NCBI RefSeq assembly: GCF_030553055.1
Contig: NZ_CP130713.1
Location: 1,302,001-1,366,000, forward strand
Origin: Streptomyces sp. XD-27
Lineage (GTDB): Bacteria > Actinomycetota > Actinomycetes > Streptomycetales > Streptomycetaceae
Reading direction: 5' to 3'
Length of the DNA stretch: 64,000 nucleotides
Positions 16,686 to 25,214 of this stretch are shown here, piece by piece; the first letter of the stretch is position 1, and each line of letters begins with the position of its first letter. The position numbers and the translations under genes are program-made. The notes under the pieces are model-generated. The model was given only the letters and a program-made list of their open reading frames with translations, did no database searches and had not been told where the DNA came from.

Positions 16686-18023
16686 TCAGCAATTGTCCAG
16701 GAAACGGTCGAGCACCCGCACGCCGAACTTCAGCCCGTCGACCGGCACCCGCTCGTCCACACCGTGGAACATGCCCGCGAAGTCCAGCTCCGGCGGCAGC
16801 TTCAGCGGCGCGAACCCGAAGCAGCGGATCCCGAGGTCGTCGAAGGACTTGGCGTCCGTGCCGCCCGAGAGGCAGTACGGAACGGCACGGGCGATCGGGT
16901 CCTCCGCCTTGAGCGCCGCCTGCATCGCGTCGACCAGGGCACCGTCGAAGCTCGTCTCCAGCGCCTTGTCCGCGTGCACGTCCTCCCGCCGGACCCGCGG
17001 CCCGAGGATCCGGTCGAGATCGGCGAGGAACTCTTCCTCGTAACCGGGCAGGAACCTTCCGTCGACATGCGCGGTGGCCTGCCCCGGGATGACGTTGACC
17101 TTGTACCCGGCGCCGAGCATGGTCGGCGCGGCGGTGTTCTGCAGGGTGGCGCCGATGATCTTCGCGATGCCCCCCAGCTTGGCGAGCGTCTCGTCCATGT
17201 TCTCGGGGTCGAGCGGGGTGCCCAGCGCGTCCGACAGCTCGTCCAGGAAGGACCGCACGGTCTTGGTGACCCGGACCGGGAACTTGTGCCGGCCGAGCCG
17301 GGCCACCGCCTCGCTCAGCTCCGTGATCGCGTTGTCGGTGTTGGTCATCGACCCGTGCCCCGCGGTGCCCTCCACCGTGAGCCGCATCCAGTGCATGCCC
17401 TTCTGGGCGGTCTCGACCAGATAGAGCCTCAGGTTCTCGTTGACCGTGAAGGAGAACCCGCCGACCTCGCCGATCGCCTCCGTGACCCCCTCGAAGAGAT
17501 CCGGGTGCTCGTTGACCAGGTGCCGCGCCCCGTACACCCCGCCGGCCTCCTCGTCGGCGAGGAACGCCAGCACGATGTCCCGCGGCGGCTTGCGGCCGCT
17601 GCGCAGCCGGTCCCGCACGACCGCGAGGGTCATCGCGTCCATGTCCTTCATGTCGACGGCGCCCCGCCCCCACACGCACCCGTCGGCGATCTCCCCGGAG
17701 AAGGGATGGTGCGTCCAGTCGTGCGCGTTGGCCGGTACGACGTCGGTGTGCCCGTGGATGAGCAGCGCGGGCCGGGACGGGTCCTCCCCCGCGATCCGCG
17801 CCACCGTCGAGGCCCGCCCCCGGTCCGACTCGAAGATCTGCGGCTCCAGCCCGACCTCGGCGAGCTTCTCGGCCACGTACTCGGCGGCGGCACGCTCGCC
17901 GGGACCGGTGCCGTCCCCGTAGTTGCTGGTGTCGATCCGGATGAGATCGCGGCACAGATCGACGACCTCGTCCTCACCCGTGACGGCACCGCCGCGCGCC
18001 GTGGCCGAAATCGACTCACTCAC
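16686..18023 (-). CDS. M20-family metallopeptidase/deacylase
   Basis: The 445-residue protein is an M20/M25/M40 di-zinc hydrolase. Visible metal and catalytic segments are LLIHGHTDVVP (first His and catalytic Asp), GRGAVDMKDMDAM (bridging Asp) and FLADEEAGG (catalytic Glu and metal Glu). A dimerisation lid domain occupies roughly 195-320. It is cytoplasmic with no signal peptide. These enzymes cleave peptide or N-acyl bonds; the substrate is unknown. It is conserved next to the chaplin locus in Streptomyces. Confidence 0.9.
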   Translation of the reverse strand: MSESISATARGGAVTGEDEVVDLCRDLIRIDTSNYGDGTGPGERAAAEYVAEKLAEVGLEPQIFESDRGRASTVARIAGEDPSRPALLIHGHTDVVPANAHDWTHHPFSGEIADGCVWGRGAVDMKDMDAMTLAVVRDRLRSGRKPPRDIVLAFLADEEAGGVYGARHLVNEHPDLFEGVTEAIGEVGGFSFTVNENLRLYLVETAQKGMHWMRLTVEGTAGHGSMTNTDNAITELSEAVARLGRHKFPVRVTKTVRSFLDELSDALGTPLDPENMDETLAKLGGIAKIIGATLQNTAAPTMLGAGYKVNVIPGQATAHVDGRFLPGYEEEFLADLDRILGPRVRREDVHADKALETSFDGALVDAMQAALKAEDPIARAVPYCLSGGTDAKSFDDLGIRCFGFAPLKLPPELDFAGMFHGVDERVPVDGLKFGVRVLDRFLDNC

Positions 18024-18247
18024 ACTGCCTCCTCATGGTTCGCTCCTGCGGGCCGCGCCCGCATGAACCCCAGCGGGGCCCACCCGCCATCCTCCCGCGC
18101 CCGCCCACCCAGCCCAAGGCGGCAATGCGCCCGCCACGCACGCGACACACAAGATCGTGTGCCGCCGATCGCGTGATCGAGCCGGTCCGGAAGTTTGCTA
18201 TGGTTTTCCACGTCGGAACGGCCAAGGGCCGCGACGGCAGACACCTG

Positions 18248-18332
18248 GTCCGGGTGGCGGAATGGCAGACGCGCTAGCTTGAGGTGCTAGTGCCCTTTAT
18301 CGGGCGTGGGGGTTCAAGTCCCCCCTCGGACA
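18248..18332 (+). tRNA. tRNA-Leu (anticodon GAG)
   Basis: The 85-nt gene folds as a class-II tRNA. The acceptor stem GTCCGGG/CTCGGAC is complete (one G-U pair), the discriminator is A, the anticodon arm CTAGC-TTGAGGT-GCTAG gives anticodon GAG, the long variable arm is typical of Leu, and the T arm is GGGGG-TTCAAGT-CCCCC. CCA is not encoded. Confidence 0.95.
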
Positions 18333-18405
18333 CGCAATTGCACACATGGCGGGCGCGGGTTGTGACTCACGGGTCACGATCCGCGTTTTCGCGTTGGAGG
18401 ACAGT

Positions 18406-19986
18406 TCACAGCGGCTTCGCCCCCTCCGTTTTACGACCGTCCACGAACGTGGCCACGACGTGGATGTCACCGATGCGCGAGGAGCTGACGCGCCGCGGGT
18501 CGTCCCCCAGCACCACCAGGTCGGCGCGCTTGCCCGGGGTGAGGCTGCCCGCGCTGTCCTCCCAGCGGCAGGCGTACGCTCCGGCGACGGTGTACGCGCG
18601 CAGGGCCTCGTCCACGGCGATGCCCTCGTCCGGACCGATCGCCTGGCCCGACGAGGATGCGCGCTCGACCATGAACTGGATGGCCCGCAGGGGTGAGCCG
18701 TCCGTGACGGGACGGTCGGAGCTGCCCACGAGGGTGATGCCGTGATCCAGGAACCCCCGACCCCGGTACATCCACGGCGCCCGCTCCTCGCCCATGATCG
18801 AGGCGTAGTCGTCGCCGAAGTAGCGCAGGAAGTTCGGCTGGATCACCGCGCTCACATCAAGCCGTGCGAAGCGCGGCAGTTGGTCGGGCCGGATCAGGCC
18901 GGCGTGTTCGATGCGGTGCCGGGCGTCCGGACGCCGCCGGATGCGTTGTGCCCGTTCCAGGGCGTCCAGGGCGAGGTCGGCAGCGCGGTCGCCGATGGCG
19001 TGGACGGCGAGCTGCCATCCGGCGAGGTGGCCGTCCACGATGGTGTCCGCGAGGCGCTCCGGGTCGTCCTGGAGCTGCCCGGTGTGTTCCATGCCGGCGT
19101 ACGGGGTCGTGAGCGCGGCGGTGCGGGCCATCATGCCGCCGTCGGTGTAGATCTTGAGCGCGCCCACGGAGAGCCAGTCGTCGCCGAACCCGGTGCGCAG
19201 GCCGAGGTCCAGGGCGCGGGGGACACCGTCGGCCTCGTGGGCGGCGAGGGGCCGCAGGGCGTCGGCGGCCGCCATGAGCTGCACCCGCAGGGGCAGGCGG
19301 CCCTGATCGCGCAGTAGTTGGTAGGCGCCTGCCTCGATCGGGCTGTGGCCCAACAGGCCGCCCCCGATGCCCGCCTCGGCGCAGGCGGTGACCCCCTCGG
19401 CCAGGCACGTCCGGGCGGCGTACTCGATCGCGTCCGCGAGCTCCTCCTGGGAGTACGGCAGACGCAGCCGCCGGGCGGCGGCCATGGCGCCCTCGGCCAG
19501 GAAGCCCTCCCGGTGCGGAACGTCGGCCGGAAGCAGATCCAGGACGGCGCTGTTGACCACACAGGCGTGTCCTGAGTCGTGCATCATGAACACCTTGCGC
19601 CCATAGCTGACCTGATCCAGCTCGGCGGCAGTCAGATGGCGTCCCAGAGCTCGCTGGTCGTACCCGCCGATATCCACCCAGTCGCCGGGCGCACCTTTCC
19701 GGGAGGCGGCCTCTTCCACGACCGCGAGCACGTCCTCGACCCGCTCGCACGGTGCCACACTCGGCGCGCTCGCCTTCAGACCGGTCCAGGCCAGGTGCAC
19801 ATGGCTGTCGATGAACCCGGGGAGGACGGTGGCGCCCTGAAGGTCGATCACCTCGTCTGACGGAAGTGAGGCCACCGCGTCGTCCAGTCCCACGATCCGG
19901 CCGCGCCAGATGCCCAGGTCGTGGGCGAGCGGATGGTCCGGGTCCATGGTGAGGATGTTCGCGTTCGTCAGCCTCGTGGTAAGCAT
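18406..19986 (-). CDS. amidohydrolase (YtcJ-like, amidohydrolase_3)
   Basis: The 526-residue protein has the YtcJ pattern: an N-terminal beta sandwich with NANILTMDPDHP, then the first metal motif DSHVHLAW, a long TIM barrel with a histidine in HAIGDRAAD, RIEHAGLI, and the Asp in GSSDRPV. It hydrolyses an unknown amide or related bond, probably in the cytoplasm. The start has a good AGGAGG site. It lies 109 bp downstream of the ornithine monooxygenase on the same strand, so it may be read through from the iron-regulated promoter, but that location may simply be the cluster boundary. Confidence 0.85.
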   Translation of the reverse strand: MLTTRLTNANILTMDPDHPLAHDLGIWRGRIVGLDDAVASLPSDEVIDLQGATVLPGFIDSHVHLAWTGLKASAPSVAPCERVEDVLAVVEEAASRKGAPGDWVDIGGYDQRALGRHLTAAELDQVSYGRKVFMMHDSGHACVVNSAVLDLLPADVPHREGFLAEGAMAAARRLRLPYSQEELADAIEYAARTCLAEGVTACAEAGIGGGLLGHSPIEAGAYQLLRDQGRLPLRVQLMAAADALRPLAAHEADGVPRALDLGLRTGFGDDWLSVGALKIYTDGGMMARTAALTTPYAGMEHTGQLQDDPERLADTIVDGHLAGWQLAVHAIGDRAADLALDALERAQRIRRRPDARHRIEHAGLIRPDQLPRFARLDVSAVIQPNFLRYFGDDYASIMGEERAPWMYRGRGFLDHGITLVGSSDRPVTDGSPLRAIQFMVERASSSGQAIGPDEGIAVDEALRAYTVAGAYACRWEDSAGSLTPGKRADLVVLGDDPRRVSSSRIGDIHVVATFVDGRKTEGAKPL

Positions 19987-20095
19987 GGGCGGTTCCCTCC
20001 TGGAGGGTGTCGGTCACGGCGGTGTGCCCGGCCATGGCGGGGCGCTTGGGCGCGGCAGGCACAGGCCGAGGCGGCGCGCGACGTCGCGGGAACGC

Positions 20096-21448
20096 CTAGC
20101 GGGGCGTGCCGATCTCGTCGGCGAGCTGCCGGGCCTCGTCGGTGGCGGACTTCAGACGCCGGTCGAGGATCGACTCCAGGATCTCGCCGACCCTGATCGC
20201 GGTGTTCGACAGCAGGGACGACGTGATGCCGTGCGTGTGCTCGGTGCCGCCCTGGAGGTAGATGCCGCACCGCAGTGCGGGGTCGGTCGTGACGCGGTAG
20301 TCGCGCTCGACCCGGACCCGGCCCTCGTCGTCGCGGTGGCAGTACCCTTCGACCTCGCCGAGAAGGCCGGAGGCGTCCGCGGGCCGGTAGCCCGTGGCGT
20401 ACACCACGACGTCGGCATCCAGCGGAGTCCTCTCCCCCGTGACCAGCGACTCGACCGTTGCCCGGACCCTGTCCGGGGCCTCGACCACGTCGGTGAGCCG
20501 CGACACGTTGAGGAACCGCAGCCGCTCCGTACCGAGGACCTTCTCCTGGTACGACTGGCGGTACAGGTCATCGATCAGGTCGATGTCCACCACCGAGTAG
20601 TTGGTGTTGCCGTGGTAGCCGATCAGCCTGCGCTTGGTCTCGTCCGGGGCCGTGAAGTACTCGTCGACCGCCGCGGGATCGAAGATACGGTTGGCGAAGC
20701 CGCTGTCGTCGGCCGGGCTGTAGCCATAGCGGGAGAAGACCGCGCAGACCTCGGCCTCGGGGAAGCGCCGGTGGAGGTACGCCACGTTCTCGGCGGCGCT
20801 CTGGCCGGCGCCGACCACGATGAAGCGGGACGGGCCGGTGCCTTCCAGGCTGTCCACCCGTGTCAGCAGGTCGGAGTTGTGCCAGACCCGGTCCGTTCGC
20901 CGGACGCCCGCCGGCATGTACGGCCGCAGGCCCGTGCCGATCACGAGATTGCGGGCCCGGTGGACCACCGATTCCGATCCCGAACGGGACGTCACATCCA
21001 CGTACTCCACGGCTCCGTCGCGCATGACGGGCCGCACGGCGACCACCTCGTGCCCGTAGGACACCATGTCGTCGACCTTCGCCGCGGCCCACTCGAAGTA
21101 GTCGTGGAACTCCACCCGCAGGGGGAACAGGTTCTTCTGGTTGATGAAGTCGATCAGTCGCCCCTCGCTCTGCAGGTAGCACAGGAAGCTGAACTCGCTG
21201 GCCGGGTTGCGCAGCGTCACCAGGTCCTTGAGGAAGGACACTTGCATGGTCGCGTCGTCGAACAGCATGCCGCGGTGCCAGCCGAAGCGCGGCTGCCGCT
21301 CGAAGAAGTGAGCAGTGACCGCCTCCTGCCTCCCGATGCGTGCGTTGTGCTCACTGAGCGCTATCGCCATGGCCACGTTGGACGGCCCGAAGCCGATGCC
21401 TATGAGGTCGTGGATCACCGGTGCGTCGCCAGGAAGAGCCTGTGACAT
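20096..21448 (-). CDS. L-ornithine N5-monooxygenase (CchB/PvdA/SidA family)
   Basis: The 450-residue flavoprotein hydroxylates the side-chain amine of ornithine (or lysine), the first step to a hydroxamate. The FAD motif is GIGFGPSN (residues 17-24), the NADPH motif is VVGAGQSAAEN and the C-terminal signature is VVVYATGYRP. Length and motifs match the class-B N-hydroxylating monooxygenases of siderophore clusters. It is transcribed away from the formyltransferase gene, with an iron box in its promoter. N5-hydroxyornithine is expected given the neighbour; lysine cannot be excluded from sequence alone. Confidence 0.92.
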   Translation of the reverse strand: MSQALPGDAPVIHDLIGIGFGPSNVAMAIALSEHNARIGRQEAVTAHFFERQPRFGWHRGMLFDDATMQVSFLKDLVTLRNPASEFSFLCYLQSEGRLIDFINQKNLFPLRVEFHDYFEWAAAKVDDMVSYGHEVVAVRPVMRDGAVEYVDVTSRSGSESVVHRARNLVIGTGLRPYMPAGVRRTDRVWHNSDLLTRVDSLEGTGPSRFIVVGAGQSAAENVAYLHRRFPEAEVCAVFSRYGYSPADDSGFANRIFDPAAVDEYFTAPDETKRRLIGYHGNTNYSVVDIDLIDDLYRQSYQEKVLGTERLRFLNVSRLTDVVEAPDRVRATVESLVTGERTPLDADVVVYATGYRPADASGLLGEVEGYCHRDDEGRVRVERDYRVTTDPALRCGIYLQGGTEHTHGITSSLLSNTAIRVGEILESILDRRLKSATDEARQLADEIGTPR

Positions 21449-21533
21449 GTCACTCCATCGTGCGGGCAGCGCCTGTCAGGCGTCGAAGAGCGTCGGGAGG
21501 AGGGCACGCCGACGAGCGGCGCCCCAGCGGAAC

Positions 21534-21552
21534 TTAGGCAAAGCTAACCTGA
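21534..21552 (-). promoter_or_regulatory. iron box in front of the ornithine monooxygenase
   Basis: TTAGGCAAAGCTAACCTGA matches 15 of 19 bases of the actinobacterial IdeR/DmdR iron box (TTAGGTTAGGCTAACCTAA). It lies 86 bp upstream of the monooxygenase start, so iron repression is expected. Confidence 0.75.
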
Positions 21553-21636
21553 TCCGACCAACCTGTCGACACGTCAAAAACAGATAGGTCGTCGTTCACG
21601 ACGGCAACCGCACTGGGGATCGGGCTCGTTGCACCC

Positions 21637-21655
21637 TTAGGTAAGGCTTGCTTTA
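21637..21655 (+). promoter_or_regulatory. iron box over the formyltransferase promoter
   Basis: TTAGGTAAGGCTTGCTTTA matches 14 of 19 iron-box bases, with a perfect left half. It sits in the spacer of a plausible promoter (TTGCAC at 21629, 17 bp, TTTACT at 21652), 39 bp before the start codon. Confidence 0.7.
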
Positions 21656-21693
21656 CTTGGCCCTGATCGATCGCTCTTCAGAGGAGGAACCCG

Positions 21694-22641
21694 ATGCGGG
21701 TCGTCATGTTCGGATATCAGACCTGGGGCCACCGCACCCTGCAAGCGCTCCTGGACTCCGAGCACGACGTGGTGATGGTCGTGACCCACCCCAAGAGCGA
21801 GCACGCCTACGAGAAGATCTGGAGCGACTCGGTCGCCGACCTCGCCTCAGAGCACGGCGTTCCGGTACTGATCCGCAACCGCCCGGACGACGAGGAACTG
21901 TTCGAGCGGCTCAAGGACGCCGACCCGGACATCATCGTGGCCAACAACTGGCGGACGTGGATTCCCCCGCGGATCTTCAACCTGCCCCGCCGCGGCACGC
22001 TCAACGTCCATGACTCGCTCCTGCCCGCATACGCCGGCTTCTCCCCGCTGATCTGGGCCCTGATCAACGGCGAGCCCGAAGTGGGCGTCACCGCACACAT
22101 GATGAACGACGAGCTCGACGCCGGTGACATCGTGCTCCAGCGGGCCGTGACGGTCGGGCCGACGGACACGGCCACCGATCTGTTCCACAAGACCGTCGAC
22201 CTCATCGCCCCGGTCACGACCGGCGCGCTCGGCCTCATCGCCTCCGGACAGACGGAGTTCACCCAGCAGGACCGGTCAAAGGCGAGCTTCTTCCACAAGC
22301 GGTCCGAAGACGACATCCGGTTCGACTGGAACTGGCCCGCACAAGACCTGGAGCGCCTGGTCCGGGCCCAGTCCGCCCCGTACCCGAGCGCGTTCACCTT
22401 CCACCAGGGCAAGCGTCTGGAGGTCCTGGCCGCGGTCGTGTCCCAGGGCCGTTACGGCGGTACTCCCGGCCGCATCTTCTACCGCGAGGGTGACGGGGTG
22501 GTGGTCGTCGCCGGAGCCGACGCGCGCAGGGGGCGCAACCACGGCCTGGCCATCACGCGCGTACGCACCGAGGACGGCCGCGAGATGCCCGCGACCGATT
22601 ACTTCACCTCGATGGGCGGCTACCTCACCAGCCGTCCCTGA
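21694..22641 (+). CDS. N5-hydroxyornithine formyltransferase (CchA-like)
   Basis: The 315-residue protein is a formyl-transferase of the Fmt fold using N10-formyltetrahydrofolate. The catalytic triad of the family is visible as Asn104 and His106 (LNVHDSLLPAYAG) and Asp145 (LDAGDI). A C-terminal Fmt-like beta domain follows from ~205. In coelichelin-type clusters this enzyme makes N5-formyl-N5-hydroxyornithine, an iron-binding hydroxamate. It is divergently paired with the ornithine monooxygenase and controlled by its own iron box. The ribosome site GAGGAGG is strong. A housekeeping Fmt is unlikely given context and the short sequence. Confidence 0.88.
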   Translation: MRVVMFGYQTWGHRTLQALLDSEHDVVMVVTHPKSEHAYEKIWSDSVADLASEHGVPVLIRNRPDDEELFERLKDADPDIIVANNWRTWIPPRIFNLPRRGTLNVHDSLLPAYAGFSPLIWALINGEPEVGVTAHMMNDELDAGDIVLQRAVTVGPTDTATDLFHKTVDLIAPVTTGALGLIASGQTEFTQQDRSKASFFHKRSEDDIRFDWNWPAQDLERLVRAQSAPYPSAFTFHQGKRLEVLAAVVSQGRYGGTPGRIFYREGDGVVVVAGADARRGRNHGLAITRVRTEDGREMPATDYFTSMGGYLTSRP

Positions 22642-22666
22642 CGAGCTGCGTTCCGCCGACTGATCC

Positions 22667-22699
22667 ACCGGTGCCCCGCCATGGCCCCGGGGCACCGGT
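22667..22699. terminator. terminator between convergent siderophore units
   Basis: Perfect 11-bp arms ACCGGTGCCCC (22667-22677) and GGGGCACCGGT (22689-22699) lie after the formyltransferase and before the end of the large convergent operon. Confidence 0.75.
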
Positions 22700-22806
22700 C
22701 GTCGCCGCCGTGCGGATCACTCGTTCCGCGCGGCGGCGATGCTTTTTCGGCGCTCTTTCGGCGAGCGCGGCATCGCCCCATCGACACGAACCAGCCGCCG
22801 AGGCGG

Positions 22807-23817
22807 CTACCGGCGACGGGAGGCCAGCGCGAGGGTGTCGAGCAGCGGGACGGTGCGGGACCAGCCGAGGCAGGGGTCGGTGACGCTGAGGTCAGGGCGG
22901 AGTGTTTCCGCCGCGGGGTCCTGTCTGCCATCGGACAGGAAGGACTCGATCATGACGCCGGCCAGGGAGGGGTCGCCGTCGCTGATCTGCTGGGCCAGCT
23001 CGGCGATGACGGCAGGCTGGCGGTTGTGGTCCTTGCCGCTGTTGCCGTGTGAGGCGTCGACGACGATGCGCTGAGGGAGGCCGGCTGCTGCGAGGGCCGA
23101 GCGGGCCTGCGCCACGCTCGCCCTGTCGTAGTTGGGGGTCGGGCCGCCGCGGAGCACCAGGTGGGTGTCGGGGTTCCCGGTGCTGTGGAGGGTGGCGAGG
23201 CGGCCGTCGAAGGACACGGCGGGGAAGGTGTGGGGGTGGGCGGCGGCCTGGACGGCGGCGATGGCGGTGTCGGTACGGCCCGATACGCAGTTCTTCATGC
23301 CGACCGGCATGGGAAGCCAGGAGGCCAGGTGGCGGTGCGGCTGGCTGGCGACGGTTCGCGCACCGATGGCGGCCCACGACACCGTGTCGGCCACGTACGG
23401 GGAAAGGGCGGGGTCGACGAACTCGTAGGCCAGGGGCAGGTCCGTGGCGGCGGCCTCGGTCAGGAAGGACCGGCCGAGGCGCAGACCGGCTGCCAGGTCA
23501 CCCTTGTCGTCGAGCGTGGGAGCGGTGAGCAGGCCGGTCCAGCCGGTGACGGTCCGGGGTTTCTCCAGGTAGGCGCGGAGGACGATGACCAGGTCGTCGG
23601 CGAGGCGTCGGGCGGCGGTGGCGAGCAGGCCGGCGTACTCCAGTGCGGCGGTGGTGTCGTGGACCGAACAGGGGCCGACGACCACGAGCAGACGAGGATC
23701 CCGGCGGGCGAGGACGGCGGCGATGGTGTCGCGATGGCGGGCCACGGCTTCGGCTGTCGCCTGGGGCAGGGGGTGGGCTGCGGCGAGATCGGCCGGTGTG
23801 GGCAGTGGGTGCATCAT
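22807..23817 (-). CDS. class-I DAHP synthase (AroG-like) in the siderophore operon
   Basis: The 336-residue enzyme condenses phosphoenolpyruvate with erythrose-4-phosphate, the entry to the shikimate pathway. Signature segments are VVGPCSVHD, RAYLEKPRT, PVGMKNCVSGRTDTA and VVDASHGNS. It is the AroF/G/H (type Ia) class, whereas Streptomyces primary metabolism normally uses the unrelated type II enzyme. It is the last gene of the operon and its start overlaps the exporter stop (ATGA). It probably raises chorismate supply for 2,3-dihydroxybenzoate under iron starvation; feedback sensitivity cannot be read from sequence. Confidence 0.9.
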   Translation of the reverse strand: MMHPLPTPADLAAAHPLPQATAEAVARHRDTIAAVLARRDPRLLVVVGPCSVHDTTAALEYAGLLATAARRLADDLVIVLRAYLEKPRTVTGWTGLLTAPTLDDKGDLAAGLRLGRSFLTEAAATDLPLAYEFVDPALSPYVADTVSWAAIGARTVASQPHRHLASWLPMPVGMKNCVSGRTDTAIAAVQAAAHPHTFPAVSFDGRLATLHSTGNPDTHLVLRGGPTPNYDRASVAQARSALAAAGLPQRIVVDASHGNSGKDHNRQPAVIAELAQQISDGDPSLAGVMIESFLSDGRQDPAAETLRPDLSVTDPCLGWSRTVPLLDTLALASRRR

Positions 23818-25214
23818 GGCTTCCTGACGTGGGTTCGGGGCAGCCTCGTGGCCCCGGCGGCGGCGAGCAGGCAGAAACCGAGCACCCACCAGAAGGTGTC
23901 GGCGAAGGCCCAGGAGATGTCCGGGCCGCGGGCGGCCAGCCGGTTCTGCAGGACCACGGCGAGGGCCGCGGTGCCGACGGAGCCGCCGACGGTGTTGAGC
24001 AGGTTGAGCGCTCCGGACGCGCGGGGCAGGTGTTCGGGCTCGATGCGGCTGTAGACGATGTTCATCACGGGCGCGCCGATCATGGCCATCCCGACGCCCC
24101 GGACCGCGAGCGCCGAGACGATCACGACGTCCGGGGGCTGGTGGCCGAGCTGGGTGAACGGGACCGTACCCGCGACGATCAGCACGATGCCGGTGACCAC
24201 CAGGGTCCGGGGCACGACCTTGTCGATGGTGCGATTGACCAGCACCGACCCGGCCGCCGCGCCCAGCCCCTGAGGGGCGAGCAACAGCCCGGCCTCCCCC
24301 GCCGACAGTCCTCGGCCGGTCTGGAAGTACAGCGGCAGCAGGAACATCGTGCCGAACACGGACGCGCCCAGTACGAGCAGCGCGAGGGCGGCGGCGCCGA
24401 AGGGCGGCCGGGTGAACAGGCGGGGGTCGACCAGGGGGGTGGCGCGGGTGCGCAGGCCGTGGACGGTGAAGGCGACCAGCATCGCCAGGCCCGCCGCGAT
24501 GCCGAGCGCGGCCGGGAGGGTGCGGCCGTGGGCGACCTCGGTCAGCCCGAACACCAGCACGGCCAGGCCGGGTGAGAGCAGCGCCGCCCCCCGCAGGTCG
24601 AACGCCGTCCGCTGCGGTGCAGGCGGCACCTCGGGGACGTACCGGCGGGCGAGGAGGATAGCGGCCGTGCCGATCGGCAGGTTCACCAGGAACAGCCACG
24701 GCCAGGGCGCCACGGCCAGGATGGAGCCGCCGACCAACGGGCCGAACACCGGGGAGAGGAGCGGGACGACCGAGACGATGCTGATCACCCGCCCGGTGCG
24801 CTCCCTGCCCGCGATGCGGGCCAGGAGCGCCTGTCCGGTGGCGGGCAGCAACCCGGCGCCGAGTCCCTGGACCACCCGGAACACGATCAGGCTGGGCGCC
24901 GACCAGGCCAGCGCGCACAGCAGCGAGCCGAGCAGGAACACGCCGACGGCGGCGAGCCAGGTGCGCCGGCCGCCGAACCGGCCGGCCAGCCAGCCGGACG
25001 CGGGCACGGCGGCCACGACCGCCAGCAGGTAGGCGGTGGAGACCCACTGGATCTCGGTGACGGAGGCGCCGAAGTCCTCCGCCAGGGTGTCGATGCCGAC
25101 GCTGACGATCGTGGCGTCGATCGTGGCCATGAAGGTGCCCAGGACCAGGATGAACGCGATCCGCAGGAGGTCCGCGTCAACCTTGGCGGGCGGTGGTGCG
25201 GTCTTCTCGCTCAC
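23814..25214 (-). CDS. MFS transporter, DHA2 (EmrB/QacA) type, probable siderophore exporter
   Basis: The 466-residue integral membrane protein has about 14 hydrophobic segments and the DHA2 motif C (GPLVGGSIL). The first helices carry [18 protein letters not shown], and the loop 2-3 motif reads [12 protein letters not shown]. It is a proton-driven drug/metabolite exporter by family. Four-base ATGA overlaps with the NRPS upstream and DAHP synthase downstream show it is a fixed part of the operon, so export of the siderophore is the likely role. Confidence 0.88.
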   Translation of the reverse strand: MSEKTAPPPAKVDADLLRIAFILVLGTFMATIDATIVSVGIDTLAEDFGASVTEIQWVSTAYLLAVVAAVPASGWLAGRFGGRRTWLAAVGVFLLGSLLCALAWSAPSLIVFRVVQGLGAGLLPATGQALLARIAGRERTGRVISIVSVVPLLSPVFGPLVGGSILAVAPWPWLFLVNLPIGTAAILLARRYVPEVPPAPQRTAFDLRGAALLSPGLAVLVFGLTEVAHGRTLPAALGIAAGLAMLVAFTVHGLRTRATPLVDPRLFTRPPFGAAALALLVLGASVFGTMFLLPLYFQTGRGLSAGEAGLLLAPQGLGAAAGSVLVNRTIDKVVPRTLVVTGIVLIVAGTVPFTQLGHQPPDVVIVSALAVRGVGMAMIGAPVMNIVYSRIEPEHLPRASGALNLLNTVGGSVGTAALAVVLQNRLAARGPDISWAFADTFWWVLGFCLLAAAGATRLPRTHVRKP

